Assembly (NCBI RefSeq): GCF_022376835.1
Contig: NZ_CP084606.1
Span: forward strand, 2,040,501 to 2,104,500
Reading direction: 5' to 3'
Length of the DNA: 64,000 nt
From: Brucepastera parasyntrophica
Lineage (GTDB): Bacteria; Spirochaetota; Spirochaetia; Treponematales; Treponemataceae
Shown here: one piece after another, positions 18,350-29,100 of the stretch
Position numbering within the stretch: position 1 is the first letter of the stretch
How the letters are laid out: every line of letters starts with the position of its first letter
Made by a program: the position numbers and the translations under genes
The notes under the pieces: generated by a model
The model's input: the letters and a program-made list of their open reading frames with translations, nothing else
Told to the model about the DNA's origin: nothing
Databases searched by the model: none

Positions 18350-19754
18350 AATTCGTATGTTTCACCGTATTTGACAATACGGGTATTGAAAAAACCGTTC
18401 TCTTCCAGGTGGTCCTTGAATACGACCTGTACGTCAGGCTCCCCGTGGACAAGAAAAATCTGTTTGAGACGGGAAGTGTCCATTGACTGCAGCCATTCAG
18501 TCGCTTCCTGATAATCGGCGTGGGCGCTGAATGCGTTGATTTCCGATATTTCAGCGCGGACTGTATGCCATTCGCCCATAATTTTCACTTCGCGTTCACG
18601 GTTTTTAATTCTCCGTCCAAGGGTATGATCGGCCATAAATCCGACAAGCAGTATTTCCGTGGTAGGATTGCTGATATTATTCGCCAGATGATGAACAATC
18701 CGGCCCGCTTCACACATGCCGTCCGCGCTGATGATGACCATGGGGCCGCTTTTATTATTCAGCGCCTTTGATTCATCCACACTGGTTATGAATTTCAGGG
18801 AATTAAACCCGAAGGGATTTTTATGATGTTTCAGAAAGGCCTGATGAGTCGCCTCATCATAGCACTCCTGGTGTATCTGGAAAATGCTGGTCGCGTTGAC
18901 AGCCATCGGGGAATCAACATAAATGGGAATTTCCGGAATGATTTTCCGGTCGACAAGTGTATGAAAATAATACACCAGTTCCTGTGTACGCTCAATGGCG
19001 AAGGCGGGAATAATCATTTTTCCGTCAGTTCTGGTTATTTTTTTGTGATTTCCGCAAGCTTCGCAAGAGCGTCTTCCGCTGTTTCATGAAGTCTGTCTCC
19101 ATAGGTGCTTTCCAGAATCATATAGTCAACCGGAGGAAGCAAATCGGGATCGCGAATAATAGCCTTGTGTTTGCGGCCGAGGTCTCCTGTATAGGCGACT
19201 TTCACCTCCCTTCCTTCCTTGTCATTAATTGTCAGAACCGCCATTGATGATCCCAGAATATGGCCCGCGTCAAAAAATTCCAGCAGGATATTCGGAGTAA
19301 TATAGGTCGGGCGGTGATAGGAAACGGTAACAATCTGGTTAACTGTTTTTATAACATCGGACTCATTAAAAAGGGGCTTCCAGGTAAAAGTTTCTCCCTT
19401 TTTGGCTGCCTGTTTTCCCAGATATTCCGCGTCACGGGCCTGAATCCGGGCGGAATCCATCATTATCAGATTCGCCAGGTCCCGGGTCGCCGGAGTGGCG
19501 TAAATATTGCCGGTATACCCGTTGATTCCAAGCATGGGCAGGAGTCCGGAGTGGTCGTAATGAGCGTGTGTCAGCACGACGGCATCCAGTTTATCTGCCT
19601 GTACCTCAAATTTCCGGTTTTTTTTGTCAGCTTCAGCCCTTCTTCCCTGAAAAGCGCCGCAATCAATAAGAACTGATCTGCCGTCAACTTCTATTACATG
19701 TTTTGAACCGGTGACTTCTTCTGCTGCCCCAAGCGAATAAATAGTAATACTCAT
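18346..19754 (-). CDS. Metallo-beta-lactamase/beta-CASP RNA exonuclease, one apparent frameshift
   Basis: Two pieces form one 469-residue protein once the T7 run at 19038-19044 gains a base. Piece 1 is the metallo-beta-lactamase core, with LTHAHYDHSGLLPML (HxHxDH) and DAGHILGSSM. Piece 2 is the beta-CASP part, with IIPAFAIERTQEL, IISADGMCEAGRIVHHLA and INAFSAHADYQEATEW, ending in the RMMBL-type histidine VHGEP. It is predicted to degrade or process RNA, and lies in an operon with the rRNA methyltransferase. The unambiguous start (MSITIYSLGAAEEVTG) is 6 bases after a -10 box and has no Shine-Dalgarno. Confidence 0.92.
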
Positions 19755-19760
19755 GGGAAA

Positions 19761-19789
19761 ATGATAGTCTGATTACCTCTATTCTGCAA
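19761..19789 (-). promoter_or_regulatory. Promoter giving a leaderless nuclease mRNA
   Basis: Minus strand TTGCAG (19784-19789), 17-base spacer, TATCAT (19761-19766), then TTTCCC and ATG. Transcription should start at or within one base of the start codon. Confidence 0.65.
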
Positions 19790-19840
19790 GAGGCGGTATT
19801 GTAATTTTACGATTACGATACCGTCAGAGGTTTTAATCTC

Positions 19841-19869
19841 CTGACAAGCTTTTTATTTCAGTGTATAAT
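19841..19869 (+). promoter_or_regulatory. Promoter of the DUF2804 operon
   Basis: CTGACA (19841-19846), 17-base spacer, TATAAT (19864-19869). The predicted start near 19876 lies downstream of the in-frame GTG at 19861, which excludes that GTG as the translation start. Confidence 0.75.
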
Positions 19870-19890
19870 ATACAAACACCGAGGTCCTTT

Positions 19891-20943
19891 TTGTATAAAA
19901 GAGAAATAACACCGCCGCCCGATGCGCCGGTAAAGGACGGGAAAGCCCAATTTGGTACTTTTTCGGGACCTTTTAAGAATTTCGATATCCGCGGGTTAAA
20001 ACATCCCTTCGGGAGTCTTCCCATTCCTCAATTTCTTACCAACTTCCGGGTCAGGGGAATGGTGCGCTTTTTATTCTGCAGTGAAGAAAATATTGGTGAA
20101 ATAGAACTTTTTATGGGCGGGTTTTTCGGATTTATGGAAACTACCCTCTGGAACCGGCGGACAAAAAAACGTATCGCATACCGGAGAATGCTCGCGCCCC
20201 GGTCAATACGCATGCCGCATAATTTATTCAAAAGTATTATTGCCTGCCGCTCCCACAGCCGTTTTGTCAGGATCAATATGAGGCTTTACAAAAAGGTCAT
20301 ACACGCGGATTTTGATTTCCTTGGTTCCGACATACGTCCTCCCTGCGAGGCCCGCCTGGCAATGAACCTTGATGGTCCCGGGACCGCTGAAATCGCAACC
20401 GTAGTTCCCTATGAAATCAAGAGACGGTGCAAGGCTTCATACAAGGTCACCGCCCCCTTGCACGGACGCATGACTACGTTTTATGATGATTACAATCTGT
20501 CGGAGCAAACCAGTGTTGGTTTTTTTGAAATAACCGAGGCCTATCTTTCGCTGCGGACAAAGCTGAGCATGCTGAACGGATTCGGTATGCTGGACGGAAA
20601 AGTTGTTTCCTTTTCATTATCAAATTCAACTTCCCGTGACGATTACCGCTATAATGAAAATGTGCTTTTTGTTGACGGGAAGGCGTATCCCCTGCCGCCG
20701 GTAAAAATAACCCGCCCTTACGGGGTCGAAGGGCAGTGGATAATACAGGATACCGAAAGCATGATAGATCTGGTTTTCACTCCGGTATCGGACAGTCCCA
20801 GAAAACTGAGTATTGTTATTCTGCGTACCGATTATCATACGGTATACGGCACCTTTGAGGGTGTTTTGCTGACCGGTGATAATAAAAAAATTGTATTAAA
20901 AGACTACCCGGGAATCGGAAAGAAAATATTACTGCGAATTTAA
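19891..20943 (+). CDS. DUF2804 domain protein
   Basis: A 350-residue soluble protein matching the DUF2804 family by its layout: REITPPPDAPVKDGKAQFG at the start, a beta-rich body, YKVTAPLHGRMTTFYDD in the middle, and a final TDYHTVYGTFEGVLLTGDNK leading to a short C-terminal strand. The function of the family is unknown. TTG 19891 is chosen as start because GAGG lies 6 bases before it and the promoter -10 box covers the only upstream alternative. It is followed after 9 bases by a gene of unknown function on the same strand. Confidence 0.82.
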   Translation: MYKREITPPPDAPVKDGKAQFGTFSGPFKNFDIRGLKHPFGSLPIPQFLTNFRVRGMVRFLFCSEENIGEIELFMGGFFGFMETTLWNRRTKKRIAYRRMLAPRSIRMPHNLFKSIIACRSHSRFVRINMRLYKKVIHADFDFLGSDIRPPCEARLAMNLDGPGTAEIATVVPYEIKRRCKASYKVTAPLHGRMTTFYDDYNLSEQTSVGFFEITEAYLSLRTKLSMLNGFGMLDGKVVSFSLSNSTSRDDYRYNENVLFVDGKAYPLPPVKITRPYGVEGQWIIQDTESMIDLVFTPVSDSPRKLSIVILRTDYHTVYGTFEGVLLTGDNKKIVLKDYPGIGKKILLRI

Positions 20944-20952
20944 GGATAGGAT

Positions 20953-22692
20953 ATGTCGGAATATTACATGAATCCAGAGGTTGATTTTACACCAAAAAAA
21001 CTCCCCGTTCCTTCAGAAAAGGAACTTCAGGCAATAAACCAATTGATGGCCGATAAAAAATACCGTATAAAGGTCCCGGCTTCGTTTTTGCACACGGATA
21101 AGAGCGATAAGATAAATCCCGAATTCATCCTCTATATGCTGAATGATTATCTTGGTCATGTCCAAACCTGTGTAGCGGCGACAAAAAAAATGTTCCCTCT
21201 GGATAATACCGGCGAATTTTTCAAAAATCTGGAGCATCATGATTCATTTGCCCGGAAAACAATACAGGTTATCCTGAATATTGATGTCAGAAGCCTTAAT
21301 GCTTTGCTTGTCAGGCTTCAGGCAAACCCGAGGGAAGTAACGGTATCACAGCTGGAACCCTTTATGAGAATCCTGTTCCGCTCTCTTATCCTCATATACT
21401 ATCTCGGGGCCGGCGGGGTCATTGAACAGTATCAGGCCGTACACAGCTTTATTTTGCAGGAAATCATACCGGCTGACATGAGCGCCTTTCAGGCAAATAC
21501 CAGCCAGGCCATGGAAGAGTGGCGGTATGTTTTTGAAAAGGTTATACCTGCTCTGTATCCGCTTGTCCTGCGCATGAGCGTTCCTGTAATGCTGTCTTCT
21601 TATGATCTGTTTTATAAAAACGGTTCAAAGGTACTGGAGTGGCTGGACGTTGATCCGAAGACTGTGCTTTTTCTCCAGAAAAAGGAAGCCGTCTTGAAGG
21701 CCCAGGTTTCTCCGGAAGACGAAGAGAAAAAAATGGTTATGCCGGTTGAGGTAGAAGAGGGAATTAAGGTTCTGGAAGACCTTTTCCCGGAAGCGGGATG
21801 GAACAAACTTGAAACGATGCCTGATTTCTGCGCTTACTTTCAGCCTATTCTGGAATTCAGGGACGCCTTTACCCAGCTTTCTCCCGGAAACCCTCTCCAT
21901 CAAACCATGATACTGTTCTGGATCCTTGAATATCTGTTTCAGGCACTCCGGCTTGTCCGGTTTGACCCGATGACAAATCTGCCTCCCGAGGACTCCGAAG
22001 ATTCCATCGACCGGATTCTGGATGAATGGATCCTGTATCAGGAAAATATTTTTGACAAGAATTTCAGCGATGATCTGAAGGCGTACACCAATCAGATTTA
22101 TGCCCAGCCCGATTACAATAAAACTCCGTACGGGAGCCGGATGCTGTCAAATATGTTCACCCTGATCAAAGTCGTTTTTCTTCCCTACCTCGATATACGG
22201 ATGTACGGGACATCCAAGCTGCAGGACGATGACAGGCTTCCTCCTTTTTATACGAGAGTCGCCCGGCTGAAGCAAATGCTGGAATATCATAATAAAAATA
22301 TCCAGAAGGCGTTATCATACGGTGAACCGAACCCGGAAGCATCCATAACAGGGATTCAGAATCCCTGGAAAATTTATAATTTCACTATACCGAATTCCGT
22401 TTCGAGGCGGCTGGATGCCCTGTGCGGCGGAAAAACATCAAAGACAAGAACGAACGCCCTTTTGATCCAGTATACCCTGAAAATCCTGAATGTACTTAAC
22501 TGGTGGATTAATGACAGCAACAGCTATGCGTACCGGAATGTGCCGCCGCCGCTGTACAGGGTTATAGAAAACGGAAGTACGGTTCCAGCTTTTGGCGTCA
22601 CACCCCGTACGGATGTTGATGAAATTTTCAAAAAACATTTACGCGAACGTATGGAAGCCGCCGGCGGTACGCCGGTAAACAAAGCGGAATAA
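20953..22692 (+). CDS. Conserved hypothetical protein (579 residues)
   Basis: I do not recognise this family. The protein is mostly alpha-helical by composition, has no signal peptide or clear membrane segment, and carries aromatic-rich stretches such as ILFRSLILIYYLGAGGVIEQ and HQTMILFWILEYLFQALRL. A proline/glutamate linker (LPPEDSEDSIDRI) splits it in two, and the C-terminus is charged. AAGGAT is 7 bases before ATG 20953. It lies 9 bases after the DUF2804 gene, so the two probably share a promoter and a task. It is probably cytoplasmic. Confidence 0.75.
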   Translation: MSEYYMNPEVDFTPKKLPVPSEKELQAINQLMADKKYRIKVPASFLHTDKSDKINPEFILYMLNDYLGHVQTCVAATKKMFPLDNTGEFFKNLEHHDSFARKTIQVILNIDVRSLNALLVRLQANPREVTVSQLEPFMRILFRSLILIYYLGAGGVIEQYQAVHSFILQEIIPADMSAFQANTSQAMEEWRYVFEKVIPALYPLVLRMSVPVMLSSYDLFYKNGSKVLEWLDVDPKTVLFLQKKEAVLKAQVSPEDEEKKMVMPVEVEEGIKVLEDLFPEAGWNKLETMPDFCAYFQPILEFRDAFTQLSPGNPLHQTMILFWILEYLFQALRLVRFDPMTNLPPEDSEDSIDRILDEWILYQENIFDKNFSDDLKAYTNQIYAQPDYNKTPYGSRMLSNMFTLIKVVFLPYLDIRMYGTSKLQDDDRLPPFYTRVARLKQMLEYHNKNIQKALSYGEPNPEASITGIQNPWKIYNFTIPNSVSRRLDALCGGKTSKTRTNALLIQYTLKILNVLNWWINDSNSYAYRNVPPPLYRVIENGSTVPAFGVTPRTDVDEIFKKHLRERMEAAGGTPVNKAE

Positions 22693-22951
22693 ACAAAATC
22701 CGTTTTTTTATGCAGAATGTTGCGTTTTTTTAAAAGCTGATATACTATGAGTCCGAAATACCCGTAATTCCGGGTTTTCATATAAAAAGTATAAAATTCT
22801 CTATAATTTAAATTTATTTTTCACAATTTCTTGCACTTCATTCCGGCCGGCCATGCTTTCCGTATCCATGGCCGCAAATTTATTTAAATGTATTCCTGCA
22901 GGAATAACAATATTTATGGATCAAATAAAGTTTTATCAAGAATGAGTTTTA

Positions 22952-23684
22952 GTGAAAAAGTTGCTTATTGTAACAACATGTGTGTGCGCAGTGATTATTG
23001 GCTGCTCATCCGGTTCGGCGGTGAAGGATGTCTCTGCTGTTTCCCCGCTTGGAATCGTTTCCCTGACATCAAATGATGAAATTCTCTGGAATGATAAGGA
23101 AAAAACGTCATCCGGACTTTTGGGATTTGCAATTGATAAGACTGTCCAGGAAAAAACGGCGCTGAATTAAGCGCCCTGTTTGCGCGGCCTGATAGACTTA
23201 TCAATGATGCCGAACAGATATTCAGGGACACCTTAACTGCAACGGGTCTCGAATTTATTGATAAGGATGTTATTGTTACATCAAATACATACCATTCAGT
23301 AAAGGAATGCAAGCTCGCGGCTGCTTCAGCTATTATCCGTGCGGATGATTACAAGGTTGTCGGCAGGGACGGAAAATTTTTACAGCAGCTTGATGAAGAA
23401 ACTGGTATAAAAGAAAATCTTTATATTACATTTACTTTCAATAAAAAAATGAGTTCCGGACTTGGAAAAAATGGTACTATGGGAGTATATGTTACTTTGC
23501 AGGCGGACCTTTTGAGTTCTGCGGGGAAAAAACTTGTCTCGAAAACGTATACCGCGATAAGCGATACTGCCATTGCTGCCGTAGCCGGCGCCTTCGACTA
23601 TCAAAAACTCATGGATTATTCCCCGAGGCAATCACAAAAGTCTGTAATTCCTTTGCAGGAGAATTCGTGCAGCAGAAAATGTAA
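22952..23684 (+). CDS. Lipoprotein of unknown function, two apparent frameshifts
   Basis: The start is GTG 22952 with signal peptide MKKLLIVTTCVCAVIIGCSS (lipobox VIIGC). The frame breaks at A6 23151-23156; one added A continues GAELSALFARPDRLINDAEQ and onward. A second break at CCCC 23631-23634, repaired the same way, gives EAITKVCNSFAGEFVQQKM and a stop at 23684, for 244 residues. The mature chain is mixed alpha/beta with no family I can name; KKLVSKTYTAISDTAIAAV is near the C-terminus. It is likely anchored in the inner or outer membrane. No clear ribosome site is visible. Confidence 0.72.
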
Positions 23685-23726
23685 TTTAAATTACTATTAT
23701 CCATACATCGTTTTGAGAAAATTCAG

Positions 23727-23779
23727 CATTTGGGAACACCGGACAAGCAGCTTCCGGGTTTGCGGCCCGGCCCCAAATG
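23727..23779. other. Structured intergenic hairpin
   Basis: CATTTGGG (23727-23734) pairs with CCCAAATG (23772-23779) and encloses an inner CCGGG/CCCGG stem. It lies 43 bases after the lipoprotein stop and may protect or end its mRNA; there is no T tract. The rest of 23685-24173 holds no gene that I can support. Confidence 0.4.
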
Positions 23780-24009
23780 TTGTACTGAAATCTGAATTTA
23801 TACATATCGCCTTATTTGTTATTCTGAACTGTCCCGCTTAAGTATATCGCTTCCTGCTGTAGTCAGGTTTTTTCGTAAGCTTTTCTCTGAATAGGGTTCA
23901 TGCCGGTTAATCATAACAATACGGCGGTTCCGGAAAAAAACAGGACCTTTTCCAGTTTTTTCATTGTGCGCTTGTCATAGGCGAATCCGTATGTCCGGAC
24001 ACGGTCAAA

Positions 24010-24070
24010 CCGGCCAGCCAATTCCACGGGAGAACAAAATACCCGGCCGAACAGCCGTTGGGTATTTTAT
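24010..24070. repeat. Partial copy of the MITE-like element
   Basis: CCAATTCCACGGGAGA followed by AAAATACCC ... GGGTATTTTAT matches the right end of the element at 46.7 kb (CCAATTCCACGGGAGA, AAAATACTCCGC ... GCGGAGTATTTTAT). The left end is absent or too diverged. The terminal hairpin could also serve as a terminator. Confidence 0.6.
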
Positions 24071-24173
24071 CTTCTTCTGTTCCGTTTTTACATCATTTGG
24101 TAAAGGGAGCTCCGAAAGATAATTTGATTCACGGCAATAATTTTCTTTGTCCATATCCGTTCTGAAATTCATT

Positions 24174-24986
24174 TTATTCAGCGGGTCCGGACGGTCTCTT
24201 TTCGTGAACAAAGGTATAGCGCGCAAACCAGTAACGGCCGATGAACCGGCTCATAAAAGCCTTGAATTTCCATTTCATCAGCATAACAATTGTATGCGAA
24301 CCCCTGTGTATGCGGCGCAGGCAATGGGTCACCAGTTTCTGCGGAGAAGCACCGTGCAGAACTTTTACCCTGGCCCCATTGGATGCCACCTTGGCAAATT
24401 CAGTATCAACAGGTCCCGGGCAGAGGGCGCAGATAAATATTCCGGAGTCGGCTGTTTCGGCGGCAAGGGCCAGGGTAAAACTGAGTACATAGGCCTTTGT
24501 CGCTCCGTAGACGGCGAAATTCCCCAATGGGGCGAAAGCCGCGAGACTCGACACATTGATAAGTATGGATCCCCTGTCCATACAGGGTATGGCGGCATGG
24601 CAGAGACCGGTCAGGGTTATGACATTGAGCTGTATCATTTCGAGCTGCCGGTCAATGGATGTCTCCATGAATGTTCCGTATGTTCCGAATCCCGCATTAT
24701 TGACCAGCGTATCGATAACGAATTCGTTATCTCTTTTTTTTTCTTCTTCAAGAAGAGCTGTAAAACTGCGGACCCCGCCGGTACCCGTAAGATCAACAGG
24801 GACCGTTCTGACTGTAATCCCTCGTCCGGAATCCCGCGCGTTTATTTCTTCCGCAAGCGCCTGGAGTTTGTCTTCTCTGCGGGCAAGCAGCCAGATTTCA
24901 TCAGCCGTCCTTGCTTCGGCCAGCTGAAAAGCAAACTCCCTTCCAATGCCGGAACTGGCGCCGGTCACGATAATTATCCGTTTCAT
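24174..24986 (-). CDS. Short-chain dehydrogenase/reductase
   Basis: A 270-residue classical SDR. The NAD(P)-binding motif is VTGASSGIGREFAFQLAEA, with LVNNAGFGTYG, a catalytic serine in LINVSSLAAFAP, and YGATKAYVLSFTLAL (YxxxK) following. The arginines after the second strand (LLARREDKL) suggest NADPH. The C-terminal FKAFMSRFIGRYWFARY region may form a membrane-associated helix. The substrate is unknown. The start is fixed by the motif at residue 8. A -35/-10 pair ends 6 bases before ATG and no Shine-Dalgarno is present. Confidence 0.93.
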   Translation of the reverse strand: MKRIIIVTGASSGIGREFAFQLAEARTADEIWLLARREDKLQALAEEINARDSGRGITVRTVPVDLTGTGGVRSFTALLEEEKKRDNEFVIDTLVNNAGFGTYGTFMETSIDRQLEMIQLNVITLTGLCHAAIPCMDRGSILINVSSLAAFAPLGNFAVYGATKAYVLSFTLALAAETADSGIFICALCPGPVDTEFAKVASNGARVKVLHGASPQKLVTHCLRRIHRGSHTIVMLMKWKFKAFMSRFIGRYWFARYTFVHEKRPSGPAE

Positions 24987-24992
24987 GATGCA

Positions 24993-25021
24993 AGTGTAGC
25001 CGTTAAATCCTCGCTTGTCAC
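24993..25021 (-). promoter_or_regulatory. Promoter giving a leaderless SDR mRNA
   Basis: Minus strand GTGACA (25016-25021), 17-base spacer, TACACT (24993-24998), then TGCATC and ATG. Transcription should begin at the start codon. Confidence 0.6.
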
Positions 25022-25079
25022 GGCTATTTTCCGGGTACAGGGACCTTCACACCCGGCGCGGAATTTCTGCAGACACAAA

Positions 25080-25129
25080 AAAACCGGCGACTGTTTTCTG
25101 TATAACAAAATACAGACATTCACCGGTTT
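25080..25129 (-). terminator. Terminator of the membrane-protein gene
   Basis: Minus strand AAAACCGG ... CCGGTTTTTTT with an inner CTGTAT/ATACAG stem. It starts about 27 bases after the stop of the gene at 25156. On the plus strand it has no T tract directly after the stem. Confidence 0.65.
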
Positions 25130-25155
25130 TCCGTATGCACGGCGCTTACAGCGGT

Positions 25156-25773
25156 TTATACGTTTTCACAGAGAGTTTTGTAAATATATGCCTGCACCCC
25201 GATCATCACAAAAAGAATCACAATGATGAGCGCGATTGAAAGAATGGCCGCAACCGCACTCGGAAGAAGATAGAAAATGCAAAGCGCTATACATGCCACT
25301 ATACAAACAATGAATTGGGCAAGAAAGATAGTGCCTTTATAACCATAGGTAAGCTTGTTGCTCAGCGTGATGGCTTCGGTCGGATTTTTTTCCTTGTCTA
25401 CGGTAAGAAGCAGGGCAAGGCTCCACGCAAGTGAAATTACAATACCCGGTATTATGAAAAGAGCGGTTCCTGCTGCAACCCCTATTCCCACAAGACCGCT
25501 TGCGAGAAAATATTCTCCCATATATTTCCGGTACTGGGGATTGAAAATTTCAGTCATGGAAATCGGTTCGCCTTTTCCGGCCTTTGCTACAATACCAATA
25601 GCCATACCAATTGTCGTTCCGATATTGATATACGGAATGATAAGGGAAGGTATCCACAGGATTGTGTTAACCAGAATGGGTCCGAAATTCTGCATTCCGA
25701 TACCGATCCCTTCTTTCAGGATACTTCCGACACGGAGTTTTTTCTCCGCAACAGTGTTTTCTGTGTCACTCAT
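25156..25773 (-). CDS. Multi-pass membrane protein of unknown function
   Basis: A 205-residue protein with an N-terminal cytoplasmic stretch (MSDTENTVAEKKLRVGSILK) and about five hydrophobic segments, including FIIPGIVISLAWSLALLLTV and SIALIIVILFVMIGVQAYIY. It resembles DUF975 or glycerophosphodiester-phosphodiesterase membrane-domain proteins in spacing, but the match is loose. Start 25773 is chosen because AGGAG lies 7 bases upstream; an in-frame start at 25854 only adds a basic leader. No role can be assigned. Confidence 0.7.
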   Translation of the reverse strand: MSDTENTVAEKKLRVGSILKEGIGIGMQNFGPILVNTILWIPSLIIPYINIGTTIGMAIGIVAKAGKGEPISMTEIFNPQYRKYMGEYFLASGLVGIGVAAGTALFIIPGIVISLAWSLALLLTVDKEKNPTEAITLSNKLTYGYKGTIFLAQFIVCIVACIALCIFYLLPSAVAAILSIALIIVILFVMIGVQAYIYKTLCENV

Positions 25774-26181
25774 AACAATTCTCCTCTTTATTCTGTACTG
25801 AATTGCCATTTTTCGAGTAATCAGCTCCAGCCGGTAAACCGGCTGTCCTTTCATGGGCAGCGGGCAATTCTGTATAACACATTCTATACACAGAGTACGT
25901 GAATTGTCAAAGAAAATATATTTCCGTGAAAAATAGTGAAAATTTACATTATTACGATTGGCTATTCATTAATTTGACAGTATTTTGTATGTAGGGATTT
26001 TGTCCCTAAAATAAAACAGGGAATTAGCGGGCGTAAGAATGTAATTGCAGTGAAAAATGTGGATCTGACGGATGTCAGCTGCCGGGTTATCCGGTTCTGC
26101 AGGAATTTTGCTAATTTTTATATACGGACATGCCGATAATTACCGAGGAAAAAGATTTGTTTTAAGTTAAGGGGTCTAAGA
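25774..26181. other. Regulatory region upstream of the surface cluster
   Basis: It contains TTGACA at 25974-25979 without a well-placed -10, and a small palindrome TAGGGA-ttttg-TCCCTA at 25992-26008 that could bind a regulator. No coding frame with supporting features was found. It must hold the promoter for the Ig-repeat gene at 26182. Confidence 0.4.
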
Positions 26182-29100
26182 ATGAAGAAATATTTATTTA
26201 TATGTATATTTTCTCTTTTATCAGTAATGATGCTTTTTTCTTCCGGTAAAAAAGATACAACTGAGGTCCCCGTAAAAAAACTTGACAGCTGGCATGAGAC
26301 CCTTGATATCTCCCAGAAAAAACCCGGTAAATATAATATTCTTATTACGGCAACAGACCTTGCCGGAAACCAGGCTTTTGAAGGCCCCTATAATATATTT
26401 ATTGACCCTGAATCCGACCTCCCCGTTGTCCGCATAACCAATCCGCTTGAAGATATGCGTGTTCCCGGAAATCTGAATATAGTCGGTACCTGTATAGACG
26501 ATGACGCAGTCGCCTATGTTGAGTTGTATTTTGACGGAGATGAAGAAAATCCCGTCCGCGCCGAGGGTACGGAATTCTGGTCCTATTACCTGGATACAAA
26601 CAATCTGTCCGAAGGAAAGCATACCATAACCGTGTCCGGAACCGATATATACGGTGTCAAGGGAAGGCCGTATTCCGTCTCATGGAATCTTGACCGTGAA
26701 CGGCCCAATACGGAAATACTGACTCCGGGAATGGGTGTTCTTGTTTCAAGCAAGTTTTCCATTTCCGGTACCGTATATGACGGAAACGGAATAAAGGAAC
26801 TCTCCTATTCTCTTGACCGGGGAAGAACATTTACTCCGGTGCCTATAAAATATGACAAGAAAAACGATACATGGACATTTGATGTCACAATTATAACAAA
26901 GAATATGCCTGACGGACCGGCAGTGTGCTGGTTCAGGGCCGTGGACGGCCAGGGTTCCTCCGGTATAACCACCTTCCTTTATTTTGTCGACAATACCAAG
27001 CCGGAAGTGGGCTTCATTTCGCCTGAAGACAATGAAGCCGTAAACGGTATTTTTTCCGTTGCGGGATACGCCACCGACACTATCGGAATCCGCTCTCTGT
27101 CCTGGCGGATCGGCAAAGAAACCGGAGAGTTTGAAATCGTTAAAGGGAATCCGTACTGGGTAAAAGAAATTGATGTACGGGACCAGAAAATCAGAAACCT
27201 TACAGTTGATATTATTGCGACTGATGAGGCCGGCAACGTTACGACTGCTTCAAAAAAATACTGATAGATCCGGCGGCTGATGTTCCTGTCCTGACTATTA
27301 CATCACCGGAACAGAATGGCGTTTTTGCCGGCGAGGTTGTGGTAACCGGATACGCTGTTGACGACGACGGCATAGCGGAGGTTTGGTATTCCTTTGATAA
27401 AGGAGTTCCCGTTCAGCTGGAATCCTCCGGTGTTTTCTGCATAACAAACCACGCCTTAAGCGGCGGAACCCACACCGTTGAGATATGGCCTGTCGATATT
27501 CATGGCGTAAGAGGAGACACGGTTTCGCGTACCTTTAATGTAACCGGAACGGTCCCTCTGATTACTGTTAATGCAATAGGTGACAGTTATTCTTCAGTCG
27601 ATCCCGAAGCCGGGCAGGTTTTTACCGCGTCAGTCTTTTCAGACGCCGGACTCAAGAGTGTTTCCTACAAGGTCGGCGACGGGGCGGAAACTCCTGTTAC
27701 CGTCAGAAGCGGCAGCAGGGATGCTTCCATCAGTATTCCGGTAGCGGCAAATATGCCTTACGGGCTGGTGTCCGTTGAAATAACGGCTACCGATATTTTT
27801 GACCGCGTAACTGAAAAGAAAACTTCTTTCCATGTCAGGAATCTGCATATCCCGCACGGGAGTCCTCCTGAATGGTCCAGCGACACGCTGAAGGTTTCTG
27901 CCCCGGTAACACTTTCCGATTCGTCGTCAGGAACGGCGTCGGTATCACTGGAGCGTCTGCTGCCGAGAGATATTCCTTTTTCAAACGGCGCAATGGTTAC
28001 TCTGGCCGGACCGAATGCTCCGAGAGAAAAACGCATAGACGGCAGTATTGTTTTGAGCATTGATACGCCGATCCAGATCAATGAAATACTGTGGTCAATA
28101 AACGGCAGCCCTGATTCAAAAATTTCCGCGCGCCGTATTGATAGTTCTTCATCCCTGTATGAGGCGAGCATTCCCCTTTCAGCGACGCTGCCCGCGGGAT
28201 GGACAACAGTTACCGCCACCATAACACTGAAAGATCTGACCAAGCTGACCGTGTCGGGCGGCTTTGCGGTTATCAGGCCCATTCCTGACGCCGGCATTAA
28301 TGATGATGAACAATTTGTCTGGAATGTGCTGCAGAGTACTGCCGGCAGTATTTCCATTATCGGAACAGACGGGGTTTCGGGCTTCTATAATGCAAAAAAT
28401 GACCGGACCGCGGCGTCCGTAAGATTTGAACAGAATATTACGGGGATGCAGGCCGTTCTCGAAGGAAATACCGTACGCATTACCGGCGTAACTGATGGTG
28501 AATATAAAGGTGTGGCTCTCATTATTACCGATGACGCCGGCGCGGCTTTCAGAACCCAGCCCGTGGATTTCTTTGTTAATTCACTGGATCCCACCCTTAT
28601 TATTGAAAGCTGGGAACGCCCGGTCTGGCTCCAGGACGTACTTCCGATAAGAGGCTCCGCAAGCGATGGTCTGGGGATAGCGAGTGTTGACTATTCCTTT
28701 AACCGGGGCGAAACCTGGGTTCCCCTGTCCGGCGCCAACTTTAACCAGCGGATAGATATTACCGCCCTTCCTGACGGACCGCTTGAACTGCATGTCCGGG
28801 CTACAAACAGGGCAGGCCGTTCAACAACCAATATTTATATGTTTATAAAGGATACGACTCCTCCGGTGGTAGAAGTTGTTCTTCCCGAACCCGGCGATGT
28901 TGTAAACGGCAAAACCCTTATGGCTTTCCGTTTCCTGGATGACCATCCCGTTGTTTCGGCTTATTATCATAAACCCGGAGAGGACAGCAATCCTTCGCTC
29001 TGGATTCCCCTGGAATTGTCGTCAATGACAAATTGTTATGTCGGAACACCTACCATGCCCATCCTGGACAATATGGTTTTCCGCTTTAAAGACGCCGCCG

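Noticed and set aside
19861-19890. GTG 19861 as start of the DUF2804 gene
   Set aside because: It overlaps the TATAAT -10 box and lies upstream of the predicted transcription start; TTG 19891 has a ribosome site.
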